A stretch of 64,000 bases of DNA from Isoetes taiwanensis (GCA_021234155.1 JAJEKV010000126.1:248001-312000); one strand, 5' to 3'. Shown: positions 1-13,889, counted from the first letter of the stretch. Notes: generated by a model not told the origin, from the letters alone. Numbers and translations are program-made.

Positions 1-400
1 CAACTTTTTTAATTATTCTAGAAGGTTCTATGTTCTAGAACCTCCTGGAACCTTCTAGAACATTCTAGATTCTTCTAGAACATGTAGAAGGTTCAAGAAG
101 TTTCTAGAAGGCTCTAGATTTTCTAGAAGGTTTTAGGTTATTCTAGAACTTCTAGAAGCTCTTGAATTTTCTAGAACATACCATAATTATTTGGAACATC
201 TTAGAACTTTTTAGAGCATTCTAGAACTTCATTCTAGAACTTTCTAGCCAAGAACTAAAATGCTTATTCTCATCTGGATAGCCTCCTTATATACTGGAAA
301 AAGAGGCTCTTTTCTACATTTATGCATGTGGGATATATCTGCAAACCCTAAATTCTAGAACAATCCTGAGCATTCTAGAACTATTAAGGTTTGAGATAGC
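1..400. repeat. Degenerate 10-bp tandem array built on TTCTAGAA
   Basis: Thirteen exact TTCTAGAA palindromes start at 16, 33, 53, 73, 102, 121, 141, 150, 169, 219, 232, 353 and 373, with many one-mismatch versions between. Spacings cluster at 9-10, 19-20 and 29 bp, so the array looks like a decayed 10-bp satellite (TTCTAGAACn). The unit also matches the heat-shock element pattern of alternating TTC and GAA blocks. It begins at the window edge and may extend further left. Confidence 0.85.
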
Positions 401-1980
401 CTTAACAAGAAAAAACCATATATATATTCTTGAATAGAAGTGTGGAAAGTTAGTTAAGGGTTCCCTCCAAATCCCCCTTGTGGGGTAAGGATTAAGTTAA
501 TTCCCTCTAATGCAAAAAATTGTCAAAATTTAGGAATCCCCAAACAAATGGGCCGGTGAGATGGACCACGGGAGACGCCAAGAAGCTACCCCGGAAGCCA
601 CGGATCCACGACGGCCAGAGATTGCAAGGCAAACCCGGCGGCGGGGATGCAGCGGTATAGGCTATAAAGCATCTAGAAGCCACTAATAATCTATATATAA
701 TTACTAAAAAGCAAAATCATTAGTTTGTGTGCACTTTGGTAGTTGATTTTGTTGCATGTGTGAAAAACTCTTATTATAGGCGAGTAGGATTTAGAGTGAA
801 AGAATGCGCGGTTTTTCTCATTCATTCTCGCGTCGTTGTATTAATTGCTAGATTCTTATATATGTAGCTACGGCGATCTAGAAGTCAGGGTTTTAAGAAG
901 CGGGTCTTTTCATGAGTTGCTCACCCCATCGTTTTGACCTAGCTTGATCTTTGATATGTGTACGTAAAGACAAATGTCATGTGCTTTATTAATTTGTTTT
1001 TTTGAACCTTGGCTTTCAAGCAATTAGAGGTAAAATATCTGCCATTTGGATTCCACACGATTTTTGTATTTATACTGTCATAGTTCAGCCACAGCAATTG
1101 CTTTCTTTGTATGCATTGCATTCAGTTCTACTATTGGATTCTTGTGGGGTGTAGACTTATTTGTATTAGATTTGCTTTATTTTCTGCTCAGGATCGTCGG
1201 TATCTTAAGGTTTGTTATGAATCCTAGTTTTGTCGCGGCATCTTGACCAACAATTTCAATGTAGGCCCTTAAATGTAAAATCAGTTGGAGGTGATGTATA
1301 ACTATGTTTTCGGCTCATTCATTCTTGTGCTCATCCATTCTTGTGCTCATTTTACTCTTGGAACCTATTTGCTATAGATTTTGATAGCCCGACTCACGGC
1401 GGTTACATTCTTTGGGCTGCATTTCTAGCGTTGGTTCTTCATATCGGTAATGTCTTCAGGATTTTGGTAGTTTTCTTACATGTCTTAGAAGATTTTTAGC
1501 CCATTAGGTGCTTATGAGCGACATATTTGCTTACTTATGGATTTTTTAAGGTTGAATTGAGTTGAGCGGTACAGGTTTAAGGACTACTTGGAATGATGTC
1601 GAGAGTTAGATGTTAGGATTGAACATCTCTGACTGTTTCATAGCTAAGCCCGACATAAATATTTAGGGAGGTAGATAACCTATGATCCTTCTTTATGAGT
1701 ATTTTTCCTTCTGATGATGTCTCTACACATAGATTTGGAGATCTAGAAGAGAATAGAATCTATCTAAGGGTGCTACACATAGATTTGGAAGTCTAGAGAA
1801 TAGAATCTATCTAAGATGCATAACAAACTTGCACATCAGAGGTAACATTCACGTTTTTCCCCAACTCATGTTCTTCTTCTTCCTTCATCCTCTTTTTCTA
1901 TGTCTTTCAATACCTACAAGATCTGAAATCATCCCGCAATTCTCTCACGAATATAATATTTTAACAATAGTAATATAAGT
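401..1980. other. Intergenic, no gene recognised
   Basis: A short CG-rich patch lies at about 547-660 in otherwise AT-rich sequence. The ORFs of 60-66 codons at 939-1246 overlap on opposite strands and look like chance. Apart from the small duplication listed separately I see nothing to annotate. Confidence 0.5.
1723..1816. repeat. 50-bp tandem duplication
   Basis: A unit starting with CTACACATAGATTTGGA and ending in AATCTATCTAAG occurs at 1723 and again at 1773, with a few substitutions and a small deletion in the second copy. Confidence 0.85.
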
Positions 1981-2545
1981 CCTCAAAAGGTAAATGTTCT
2001 ACTTTGGCGGTGATTCATAAGCTCTTTGAGTTAATGAGATGGTTCATGTCGCTTTAAAAGGCTTTGGGAGAAGTAAGCCCACTTTGCTACCCAATGTGTG
2101 GCGGTGCATTGAAACATTGAACCTTGTTGTTTATATTTGTGTCGCGGTGAGTAGTCTTAGGTCTGGATGCATTTCTCTTTTGGAGTATCTTTTGGATGGT
2201 CGGCACTTTCTTTTGGGTATTTATCCAAAATGGTGGGTATGCTTCTAAAGAGTTGCATTTCACGCATGGCAGAAGTCTTGGCTAATATGGAGTGTATGGA
2301 AGGCGAAGTGAAGAAAGGTCTTTTATGATAAGCGTATTTCTTCACCGAATTGGTGCTTCCAAATTAAGTAGAAGTTGTATAATTGCTTTGGATCTCAATT
2401 AGCTTTGATCATTATTAAAATTCCAATATGGAGTGATCATCTAAAGTGATTGATGCTTGAGGGCATTCTTATACGGAAGTACTTTGTAATATTTTGAGTG
2501 TATAATATGAAGTAAACGTTCTTCAAAAAAAACAATGGTAATATG
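1980..2545 (+). mobile_element. Possible decayed retroelement 3' end
   Basis: The sequence is broken in all frames. It ends with a TTTGTAATATTTTGAGTG-like stretch, then ATATGAAGTAAACGTTCTTC and an A-run at 2524-2533, which resembles the 3' untranslated end and poly-A tail of plant LINEs. No reverse-transcriptase motif is readable, so the call rests on the tail alone. Confidence 0.3.
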
Positions 2546-3744
2546 ATGATTCTGACATTTTGTACAAGCATGGACAAGGAAAAAGCCTGATATTTTAAAT
2601 ACTTGAAATGTGGAGACCCAAATAAGATAATATTCTCGACACTCTAGATGCATGCTTAAAATGAAATTTTGAAACTTGTGCATAGCATCTAGAAGAGATA
2701 GATGGCTTTGAGAAAAAAAAAACAAGTGCACAATTTACTTACGGGAAAACCTTTCACGATTTGTTTACTAAAGCCACGTCACGGTGCGAGAATTAGATAT
2801 GTTTATATTGAGTAGTGTTTGATTGGAAATTAAAGTTCTACGATTGGTTTAGTAGTGGCATACACGGTTGGGTTCAAATGCCGCGTTGTCTAAGGATTCC
2901 GCAGGTATTTAGTTCTCTCCTTTGCATTTGCTGCTTCTTAAAAGGCAATTGAAGCCATGCTTTATAATTTTTGTATGTCTTCATTGGTTAAGAATACGCC
3001 ATCATGTTCTAACTACGTTTATGGAATTGTTTGGACAAATTGGCCTCTCATAAATTAAGCGAGTTTTTCTAAGGTACTATAGTCATCAACAAAAGCTTGT
3101 TAAGATTATATATATCTGAAATAACTTGATGTAGCAATAATGTTAGCATAACAGGGAAATGATGCGAGAAGAAGCCTGCTTCATTTTGATGGATTCTTCA
3201 AATATTCTGCAAATTACGGATACATTCATCCTTTTTCTTAGATGTTAGAATGCACAAAAGCTTCATAAAAATGTTTGCAATGAACATATTTCCTTTTGAG
3301 CAGAAAGCGAAGGTGGTATATGCATAGAGAGAAAACACATGAGAAATGACGCATGCATCATGAAGCTATTTTGAATGATGGCAATGATGTGCATGGAACA
3401 TCTCCGTGTGCGTACCTTCCTACCCTTGAGGCTTGATATTTTCTAATTAAAGCGAAGCATCTGTTGTTAGTGCTTTATGGTGAAATATCCTGTCGACCAA
3501 CATTTCCACTCCTGAAGGCTTGTGTTCAGTCACACAATAAGTTTAATTTGATACTTGAGTTGTATTTTTTTACTTAATTCATGGACCATGACAATAGTCC
3601 ATCAATCAACAAGCTGTCATGCGTCTTGTCCTAGATTGTGATTTGCAAGTATATGGTATCACATCCTGGGTCTTGTGCTACCATAAAATGTCTATGTTGG
3701 GGCAGAGTACGTCGTATAGTCATCTGAGAAAAAAGGAATAAACT
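2546..3744. other. Intergenic, nothing recognised
   Basis: AT-rich sequence with stops in all frames. No protein family, repeat structure or RNA gene could be recognised. Confidence 0.5.
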
Positions 3745-6700
3745 TGGAATTTTTATTTTTTTTTTGAAGGGCCGAAAAGCGAAAAAAAGTTTATTAATGG
3801 AGAAAAAGTACAAAATTCACATTATCTCATCTAAGCTGTGTAAGCACAAAAAGGATGCCACAGAACTACGAGCACGGAGCACAATGTACTTACTCGGAAT
3901 AGGAGACTAATGATAGAATCAATTGAGAATCACCCGAATCGAATCGTTTCATAGGTTCTAATTCAAAGGGAGGAACATTCGCAGAATTTTGTCAATATCT
4001 TTTTGATTGCAGTAATAACAACGTGTCGCGAGATGAATAAATGCCACGAAGATGTAGTTAATGCGGCGGCTCCCATATCGACCATAGGAATAGCAGGAAC
4101 TAAGATGAAATGCCCTTTGTTTAGTTTGGAGGCCATGCATTGGGATAGGGCGTAAGAGGATGCGCCAGCGGTCCAATGTCGCGTTAAACAAACCTTGCTT
4201 AGCGGACCACCTTTAAAGTTTGAACCTCCAAGACAATCAAAGGAAGCGATGCTCAGAGTCTCAGCGTGCGAGAAGAGCCAGGCGGGCATGCTGCCCGGAT
4301 ATCGCGAGGATCATAAGCGATGTGAAGGCATTAACCCTTGAGCACACATTGGATAACACCACCCGCAGTCTGGCGAGACTTTGGGTGGAGCAACCCACAT
4401 CCCAAAGCCATGCGCCATATGCGACACAAGAGTGAGGTATGGAACACATAGGTGCCACCCATCACGGCAAGCTGCTAAAAAGGCGATATCTTGTCGACAA
4501 ATTGCTTGCCTTTGTAGCGAATATTTTCATAGCGTCCCCATAGCGCCTTTACGGGCCAACACCAACTTGCACTATAAGAGGCAAATTTTATGCGACCTTC
4601 TCCCATAGAGATATGTCCCAGCGAGAGGCGAGGAACTTTGCACGGAAGTGAGGCCAAGGCGATGGCTGACCGCCTCATACCATGCTTGAATAGAGACAAC
4701 ACACCACCCAAGAACCCATAGTCTCTGTGTAAGGGAATGGCCCAGGGTTTGCCAGTAATGGAGTCTTGAGGTCTAGAAGGCTGATGGTGCCCACCACCAT
4801 GGAGTCTCAATAGGGGTGTGTGTGGATAGAGGGGCATGGCGGAAAAATTGCCTCCCATCTTTGCCAACAAGCCACCACAAAAATGGAGAAGCACTTGGAA
4901 AGTGCTGCGGTCACGAAATAAAGCCCAAGGTAGAATTTGGTTTAATGACCTTCTTGCCTAGAGGGATCTGATGACCAAGAGCTTGCCTAGAAGTGAACCG
5001 GGGAGAGTCATCCTCACCATTGAGGAGTCTCAAATGAACTTTGAAATAAAACCTTTGCTCTGCTGATGGGAGTCCATATACGGACCACTGCCCATTTTGG
5101 AAGGATGCGCCGACCAAGCCACCTTAACCCACATCACCTTCCTCGATTACCAGCCCAAATAAAAGTTAGAACTATTTTAATGAGCTCCACGCACTTTGAT
5201 CACGTAGGGCTATGATAGGATATATATAAACATGGGTACTGCAAATTTGACTTGGCCCAGCATGTCGACCATAAAGGGGCGGCTTAGCGGTGGACCACGG
5301 AGGCTAAGTGCTTCTCAAATCCTAATGACCTCCTCCCATGCGGCTCCCATAGTAACATGGATGCCAAGCTGGAATCTAACAACTTGATGCTTTGTCCATG
5401 TGAAGTAATTTCCATGGATAATCGTGAATATATGCGGTAGGATTATCCAATGTCCACAAGCTGTCACTTACCTTACCCCACAAAACCTGCAGGGAAGCGG
5501 TGAAAAAGTATCTAAAAGCATTTTGGCGACAAGATTCTCATCATTAGGCGACTAGGAAGAGGAGCGTGTGATACGCATATTGATTGCAAACCTCTTGTGT
5601 GCGATCCTCCATTGCAAGACCATGGAGAAGTCCCTCTGTCATTGCGCAATGTGGTGAATAAGCCCAATGACAAAGCCTCTTCGAAAACAATTGTGAAAAG
5701 CAATGGTGCTAAAAGCATCCACCGGCAAATACCACGGCCAGGAGTGAAAAGGCATGTGACTCACCATGGAGCGAGAGCAGTGCTTGAAGGAGATATCTTG
5801 ACTTCATAATATATGATGTGAATTGTTCCCCGAATCAGTCTTAGCATACATGATTGCATGAATTCCGGTGACTTCTTGTCATAAGCCTTTGCAAAATCAA
5901 GCTTAAGGTATACAAGCTGGAAGGTTTTGCTTACGTGCCCAATGAATTCCTAAATGGCGGCCCGGCAACATTATTCAAAATGCAGTTGTGGAAACTTTGG
6001 CCGGGTTGTTGAGATGGACTACCTTAAGATGTCCTTTACCCGCTCTGCAAAAGCCTTGGCGAAGAATCTTATATCACGGATGACAATAGGTGATGACGCC
6101 AATCTAAAATAGTGCGAAGATCCTTGACCTTGGGGATAGGTGAGATGGCACGTGTTTAGAATTCTATCCCAAAGCGTGGACGCGAAGTCGCGAGAAAGCA
6201 TCACACACATCGGCTCCGGTCATTTCCCAATACTCACGGAAGAAGAACTCAATTGGCAAACCATCCAAGAAACCTGGGCATTTGCCTCTTTTTGATTCAA
6301 AGGCACCAAAAACTAAATCGCTCATTTGTCATAGCGCGCCTCTGTTGACTCATTGCTCACGGAGATGATGGGAAAAATCCTAGACAAAACAACATCTGCG
6401 CATTTTTTTGATTGAAAGGGAAGATGTTTCGGCAAAAATATGCGGAAGTGGTTATCTTGAGATGTTGTTTTGAGGTTAGGTCGGCTCTGTTAGCACCCGA
6501 AGACAATTGACGAAAACAATGGGGCCATGGTTGATGTCATCGCGAGCGCCTCTTAAATTTTGCACAAAAGCCATTACAGCGGCCTCCATCACGAAACCAA
6601 CTGTGAGGCATGCCTTCATCTTTGCTTGCTTGAGATTTGCTCCTCTTCAATGCTTGGATACGTACTTAAAATATCGCGATCATGAACACTGGAAGGCGAT

Positions 6701-7490
6701 CCTTGTAGAAGAATGGAAGCTGGTCTGATACAAGATGTCGATGGCGGCTGTGCTGCGGACTCTCGACCCCCACTCTTTGGCAAAACCTTATTTTGCGCCA
6801 ATTGCGCCACTATGCAGTCCTTTTCGAGCGTCGGTTGAAAGCTGATTGTCCAAGTATTCTGCAACCTTCTTGAAAGTCGGCATCCTTTAAGAACTTCACA
6901 TTCAAGCGAAAACCGTCCTTCGGACGCTTGACTGTAACGGAAGGCTTTCAAATGCGAAATGAATTGCGGATGGTGGTTTTGAAACTGAGTTATCTACGAG
7001 ACAAAACGAAAGGGCTGGAAGTCTCATAGCCCCATCTACGCATTCAATAAGCTCTATCAGCGAGAGCTTAGCGACCCCCTGGCAAAACTTGACCATTGCA
7101 CCGCGTGAAATCACCTTCACCATCAATCTCCAAGAGGTTGCGATCGCTGAGTAGATGGAGCCCGCTGGCGGCATTCAAAACCGGACACCGCTGTAGAGTG
7201 CTAATGTCGAGACTCCACTTCCACCATATTAAGATCCCCAACAAGAAGAGAAAGCCGGAAATGTGGCGGTAAAGGTGAGTATCTTCCTATAAAAAGAGGC
7301 CCATGATAGAAGCTCTCTGATGGGGTCTATTGTGGGGCGTAAACATTAATTAGACCATATTTAACCCCTTGTTCTGCCATACAATTAGAGCCCAGCGACC
7401 AAGCGATCGACTGAGTAGGAATGGCCGGCAAGGAAGGAGGCAATACTATCCACGACCCACTGCAGCAAAATCCCGATTTCGCTGCGATAA
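3745..7490 (-). mobile_element. L1-type LINE, decayed (endonuclease and reverse transcriptase)
   Basis: A non-LTR retrotransposon read on the minus strand. Near its 5' side an APE-type endonuclease is recognisable: a broken INVYAP stretch around 7340-7362 and an intact GDLNMVE at 7219-7239. The reverse transcriptase shows VYLKLDFAKAYDK at about 5875-5919. Nearer the 3' side is LAPLLFTIVFE (about 5680-5714), followed by a broken FADD catalytic box at about 5531-5555, where stops and a frame change replace the first residues. The 3' end is probably the T-run at 3747-3761 (an A-tail on the coding strand). Many frameshifts and stops make the copy inactive. It is a different family from the TTCTA-tailed LINEs found elsewhere in the window. 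Confidence 0.85.
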
Positions 7491-7599
7491 GGACACATTA
7501 AACTGCGACCAATCATGTACGCAGAAGCTTTGATATGTCTCGCCACAAAATAATGTATTTATTAGCATGTATATAAAATGTAGAAAGCATCAAAAGACT

Positions 7600-9045
7600 A
7601 CATGCCATGCATTTTGATAGAATGGGCGAGCAAGACTGATCACTTATGGTACGTGCGGTTTGAGGATACTCGACAGCAGCAACTGGTACATTTACTTTCT
7701 GTTTCAAATTATCCAGCGGCAAGGTTGAAGCGGACATGGTCACATACGCCAGCATATAAAGGCGCATGTTCAAAAGTAGAAGCTCTTGAATTTGGCGAGG
7801 TATATCCATGCTTGTGCGATAAATGTTGATCAAAGAGTGGCATGTATTTGATTGCTGACCCACGGTGTTGATCACATTATTCCCGAAATGTGGCGTGTGT
7901 GATGCCTGTCGATTGTTTGAAGAGCGACCATACATGATGTTGTTCTCAAAATGCTCACGATATTGAGGATATACTCTATGTGTAGGAGTCATCTTTGAAT
8001 GCATAAATTGTTTAATACAATGCAAGAACCTAGCTTGAATATAGATGAGGTGACATATGTAGTGTTCTCATGCATATCTGAGATGCCCAAAATATAAACT
8101 GGAAAAAATATATCCTCAATTTTATAATAAAATCTACACTGCAGACACCATATTGGTTACTATGTATGCAAGTGTAGGCGAAGGAGAGGCTGTAAAGTGT
8201 TAAGGGCGTGATAATCTCGGCCACATCGCGAAAATCCAAGAGGGAAGATGATGTTTTGAACTTTTTATTTAGCCGAGAATGCAAGAGCATGCATTGAAAC
8301 CGGACAAGGTAACATACTCCGGCATAGATGTGCAAGTGCGCGGATAATAGAATATGGAAAGCAAGTTCATGCTTGCCTTATAATAAACGGTTATGGTCAA
8401 AGTATTGTTGTAGGAAGTACTCTCATTCACATATATGCAAATGTGGAAGTATTGACAATGACAAGCAATAGAATGCCCATTCAGGTCCTCATCCCATGGA
8501 CCATCTTGATTCAGTATCTTGACCGGGGGATGGGCAAAATTGGCATTTAATGCTTTTTGGAGGCGAAATGAAAAACGAGGTTGGAGCGGATGAGGTAACA
8601 TATGTTCTTTGTGCATGAATGTCTTACATTTGAAGCTCTGAAGCGGGGCAAGTCACATCACATCCTCCCTTTAGGAGCTGGAATGTTATTTCAAATATCA
8701 TTATAGGTAATGCTTTAATTGGTGTATTCCAAATGTGAAAGCATTTACCTTGGTTGCATGGTTTTTGATGCAATGCCTATGTGTGATATTATTTCATGGA
8801 ATGCAATGATCACAAGACATGCACATGGTAACGGTGCTGAGGTCTTTCAATTCATTGGAAAAAATGCAGCTTTGTAATGTGAAACCAGATGAGTTAACTT
8901 TTATTCCAGTTCTTGTGGCATGTAGCCACGAGGGATATCCGAATCGGATCTTGGTCATCATTATTTTTCTTCTATAACTCAAATATACAATGTTCAACCA
9001 AATATGGAACACTATACCATGTCTTGTAGACCTTCACTTGTACGT
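7600..9045 (+). pseudogene. PLS-type PPR protein, decayed
   Basis: Pentatricopeptide repeat proteins bind RNA, usually in plastids or mitochondria. In shifting frames the plus strand reads typical PLS repeat phrases: KVEALEFGEVYPCLC (about 7775), PKCGVCDACRLFEERP (about 7885), VVGSTLI-like text (about 8410), GNALIGVFQM (about 8710), ISWNAMI (about 8790), VKPDELTFIPVLVACSHEG (about 8878-8935) and VQPNMEHYTM (about 8990). The order of these phrases is that of a real PPR protein, but frameshifts and stops occur every 30-100 bp, so this is an old pseudogene. Neither end of the gene can be placed; no DYW domain is visible. Confidence 0.85.
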
Positions 9046-12000
9046 GCATAGCACTTGCATGATCACAAAATTAAGCTCAATTTACGTTAAGATTTGCACA
9101 TGCAAGAATTTAATAACAAAAAGTTTATTTGAGTGCCTTGGATGGATTGTGTGGTCTATCAAGTATATCCACCAGTGTGAGGCTATTGTGAATAAAGACC
9201 CAATAAATTTTATCTTTTGCCATGTGCCATGTTGGCAACAATCAAACGTATCTCCACTTCTAAACTTCTAAATCGTATCTCCACTTCTATAAAGGGGTAT
9301 AATCTTTCAGGAGGAAACCACTGGCCTAGCTAAATTAAATAGCTTTCAACTTTAAACCTTTATAGACATGCAATTGTCATGCCATTTTTCTTTGTCTTTG
9401 CTAATAAAGTATTTTTAGTTAGAAATTTGGGCATTTTAGAGTTGCCCTTACGATTGAGGATGGGACGTATGTGAGAACTTCTTCTCTGAGAGTAGGTGGC
9501 ATGGTGCGTAGCGAAAAGAGCCTATAGCCCAGGCCAGGACTTATTGGAGAGTGCCTCTGCTCTCCAATCATATTTCGAGTTTCAAGCAGCCACTATCCTC
9601 TTGTTTCTGTGACACATGCTAGCAAGAACACATTTTGGGGAGAGTTAGAAAGAAGGTAGATACCAATGGGGATGTCTTTGACTGCAGCTTATGCGGTCTG
9701 ATGGCGATGGATCACGGATGACAAGATTATTGGGGCCTTAAAGAAGGGCTTGCTCTTTGCCTGAAGCATTGTATACAAGCGTTGGCATTACAATTGAGGG
9801 AGAGTGATGGCTGGTTTTAGTGAGCCATGGAGGTGGTGGTTTTCATAGTAGTCATGTGGTAGGGCTGAGCTCTACCACATTGGGAAGATCGAAGGCAGAT
9901 GCCGCGGAAGAGGCGGAGATTGAAGGTGAAGATCAAGGAACGAGGTAGTTAGTGAGGATGATGTGGCGGTCACGAGATTACGACATGTGTTTGGCGAAAT
10001 GTTAGATGAATGTGAAAGAGGAGAAGCCATCTCATGTGTCTTGGCATGTTGTTATGGAAGGTAAAAATCTTTTAAGTCAAGTATAGTGAGTCATTTTGAA
10101 TGATAGAATCCGTGGCTATCAAAGGGGTGAGGTTAGTGAAGGAGTTAAGACTATGGTATATTCTATTGAAGAAAGTAATGTTGATGCACAAATACGCCGG
10201 CATTGGGACAGCTTGTGCGATTATTACTTGAGAAGAACGATGGAATCCATGGTGGCACCACAAACGGAATAAGCTTGTGAGAGAAAGAATTCATCTGTTG
10301 CAATTCATAAGGTTTGGTATCTTGGTAGGGTGATTACTTAGCATGAGGGAGGAAGTGCGGCGGTGCATGGAGAGAGAGTAGAGCGAGTGGACTTAGTTAA
10401 GCAGCTTCGTCTTTTTGAAGTTCCGATTAAATCACGGCATATTCGAACATTGCGGCAAAGGACTGACAAGTCCACTTGGTTTTTACTTATGATCGGCCAG
10501 ATAATGCGACTTATAGTCTCTCGGAGTCTATCATATCTCTTGCATCTTTAAGATATGAACCTGCAAAACATTTACCATCTGCATGATAATGAGTACAACT
10601 GAATAAGTTTGTCGAGTGAGCGGAATCTTGGTAGGGTAATATTAAATTAGGCGTCTTCAAATGGTTGAATTACGCTTTACTAATTGTCTCTTCTCTTTCA
10701 TTTTTTTTGTAGGTGACAAGGGAAGCCAGGAAGGTCTAGGGAGTGCATAAGGTTCAAGCGAGACATTTATCAAGTACTTTGTCAATGATCATTTATGATT
10801 AAAGCTTCACCATTTCAGCAGTTTAAGTTTAGGCGGTTTTTGCTTTGTATAAATCTCGGCATGTTCTATTAGCTTTGCTTTACTTAATGCATTTCCATGT
10901 AAGAAGCTTTGTGATCTTGTTTAAACTTTGCTGAAAATGCAATAGCGGTGGCCTCTTTGGTTACTTGTGGAGCTAGTTGATTAGGTAATGCTTTACGCCT
11001 TCAGTTCCATTACTCGATGATTCATTTACCTGCGGCATTTCACGAAGCATAATAAAATGCTTCCAAGCAATCTTTGTTACCCTACCGCCTATTTTTAAAG
11101 GGCATAGCGTGAGGAGCATAAAAGACTGTCAAATCATACTTAAAAACAACAAAACATAAAAGCTGTTTGAAGACTGATTTCGGTTAAGAACATTACATAA
11201 AGAAACATATTATGAGACAAGCTAAACACAAGAACAATGTGCGAAAGCAGCGTCATATTCATATTTGTATAATACAAACTTTACAAAAGAGTTTACTGCA
11301 TGGCGGTTTTCATGGCCATTTACAAAACAGCGATTTCATGAGGATGGTCGAGCTTTACAAAACAAAAGCAGATGTGGGATAACAAAACAAGTTAGGGAGA
11401 TTTAAATTTCTTTGTCGAGGAGGTAGCTGATAAAAAACCTAAGCTATTATGGGCGATCACGGAGGCATAACTTACTTGGATATGAGGAATAGCAGTCAGG
11501 ACTAGCGGGGCCGCTTCACCAAGCTGCGGGAGGTGGCATCCTAAACTTGACACATCTGATTGTTCCCTCTTGCCGCGGATTTTCATCCTCCAAAAGCGGC
11601 TCATGCATGGGAATCACCCAGATCCAACCCCTTCTTTGAACTTTTTAGGTGATATGAGCTCCATGATCTTGCATGTGCACCACTTCCATGCCGCGAGATT
11701 TAGCCACAACTTCCGGCCGTGCCCGTAGCCAGGCTCCAGGGGGCTCTTAGGGGCTCTTCCGGCGCCCTCGGTGGCGGCCTCTTCCTTGGGTGGAAGCCCG
11801 CCCACGGATTCTTGATGTGCGGCTGATAGTCTTAATCAGCGCCGGTAACCGGATGTAGGAGAGGAATAGGCGGAGAAGGAGGGTCCGGAGAAGGAGTATG
11901 GGATGCGGGAAGGAGAGGAATAGAAGCGTTAGATGGCGTTGAAGGAATGAGAGAAATTTGAAGCTTCGGATCGGGTTAATATACATTAGTAGCCATTTGC

Positions 12001-12370
12001 ATAGCAAAATTCACCATAATGGCGTCCTTAAAAGGCGTGCTTACAAAATAAAGTCAAGTAACAATAATTAATTTAAAGTCATTGTTCAATAATCAATAAT
12101 GAATTTCGTTATGATGTCATCCCTCGTCGATTTAATTAAAATATATAAAATATATACTTCCCTATATGTATTTACAAAGGCGTATTTCTTTTTTTTCTTA
12201 TTTTTTGGAGTGACCATTGAACTAAATTCTTTTAAGCGGGAAGAACCACAAATACTGATTTGGATGTAACATTTCTTGAGATTGGATGTAAATATCGGTA
12301 GGGAGTACAGGATACATGAATAGAAAAATGGGCGTAAAATAAGGTTAAGGTAGGGCAAAAGTGCTTAGGC
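9046..12370. other. Intergenic, no gene recognised
   Basis: Contains a 15-bp direct repeat (CGTATCTCCACTTCT) near 9247-9288. A G-rich stretch at 9430-10060 and a G+C-richer stretch at 11500-11870 show no readable domain in any frame. The ORFs of 60-90 codons here overlap on both strands and match no family I know. Confidence 0.45.
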
Positions 12371-12374
12371 GGGT

Positions 12375-13430
12375 GTAAAAAGTATGGAATGAATTTGTTA
12401 TGATTCTTGATGGGACGTATACATAGGGAGTTTTCTATGGAGGGTCAATTTTGTAGCATACATAGGGAGTTTCTCGACTTGATGCAGCACATGCCATATG
12501 CCCTTATATAGAATTGAACCCAGAGCGGGGATGAGGAGAAATGGAGTAGTCATGGTTAGTATTAGGGATAATGAGGGAGTAATGGGGATTGCAATTTAGA
12601 GAACATGGGGTTTCTGTAGAAAATGAAGAATGGGATAGAGATGGGGTAGTCATAAGGTACTATGGGCAATTGGGGAGTAAGAGAGTTGCAATTTAGAACA
12701 GGAGATTTCTACAAAAAATGGAGATAGGGGATGGCCGAGAAATAGATTGTCGTCATAGTTGAAGTAGAAGTGTAGGGAGTAATGGGGATTGTAATTTAGA
12801 GACATGGCATATGGGGAAATGGGGAGTTATTTGCATATGGAAGCAGGGGAACACATTGCATATAGAAAATTACCAATGAAAGAATTTTTTATAGGAGGAT
12901 ATATATCACAAAGGGGGATTATTTGTCATAATAATGGAGTATGAATATTGGTTGTTTAAAGATGCAGCACATATGGAATGGGGTACAATGAAAAATTTTT
13001 TGAGTAAGAGCTGATATCAAACTACAAAAAATCACAAAAGGGGATTGTTGTTAAGAAAAGGGGGTATGAGTAGTAGTTGCAGAAATGGGGTAGAATGTGC
13101 ATATGTAGAAATAGGGTACAAATGAAGAAAGTTTTGAGTAAGGGGATATAAAACTACAAAATATAAAGGGGGTTGTTGTTAGAGGAAAGGAATTGCCAGA
13201 TAATATTGGTTACAGGAAATGGGGTACGAATATTGCATTTTGTGAAATAGGGTACAAATGAAGAAATTTTTGGAGTAAGGGGATATTAAATTTAAAAAAT
13301 CACAAAGGGGATTATTTGCTAGAAAAGAGTATATGAACATTAATTATGTAAGAAGTGGGGGTATGGACATTGCATATGGCAATGGGGGATATAAAAAACT
13401 TCAAATAAGAGGATATTAATCTACAAAGTT
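12375..13430. repeat. Degenerate G-rich tandem repeat, period roughly 130-150 bp
   Basis: Phrases such as GGGGTACAAATGAAGAAA, GAGTAAGGGGATATNAAA, CTACAAAAAATCACAAA and GGGGATTNTTTG recur in the same order around 12980-13080, 13105-13200, 13250-13345 and 13385-13430. A looser version with GGAGTAATGGGGATTG and CAATTTAGA occupies 12540-12810. Units differ by substitutions and small indels, so the array is old. There is strong purine bias on this strand. Confidence 0.7.
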
Positions 13431-13889
13431 GAAATTAGAAGCCCGGTTTGAGCTGCGCGCATAAAATAAACATTCTTGACTTTTATGCATAATTTTACAA
13501 GGCCAATAGATTTTTAATTGGAAACTTGAAATAACCAATTGTTTAATGGGACATTATAAAATTTTCTGAGAAAGTTTATGAAGTTTAACCAAGTCGTGCT
13601 CTTGTTGGGCTCAAAATAATTCACAATATAGCAAGTAGATATTTCATAATTGTTTCTTTAAGACCTCGTAGATAGAGAGGTTTTTAGGTCAATGGAAAGA
13701 AAACCATATGTTCTTGCAGTATATGAAAAGCTAGGTTTTTGGGAGAAAAAAAGTTCATGGATTACGACCAACAAACTCATGATAATATTCTAAGTAAGCT
13801 AGAAAGATGCGGCGTTGTTGGGCGTAAGTTACTGGCCCAATAAATAGCCTACTTAAGCAATTGTTACATTAATTTATATTTCTGAGAAT

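Noticed and set aside
4475..4894. A 139-codon minus-strand ORF as a separate gene
   Set aside because: It lies inside the 3' part of the decayed LINE and is out of frame with recognisable motifs.
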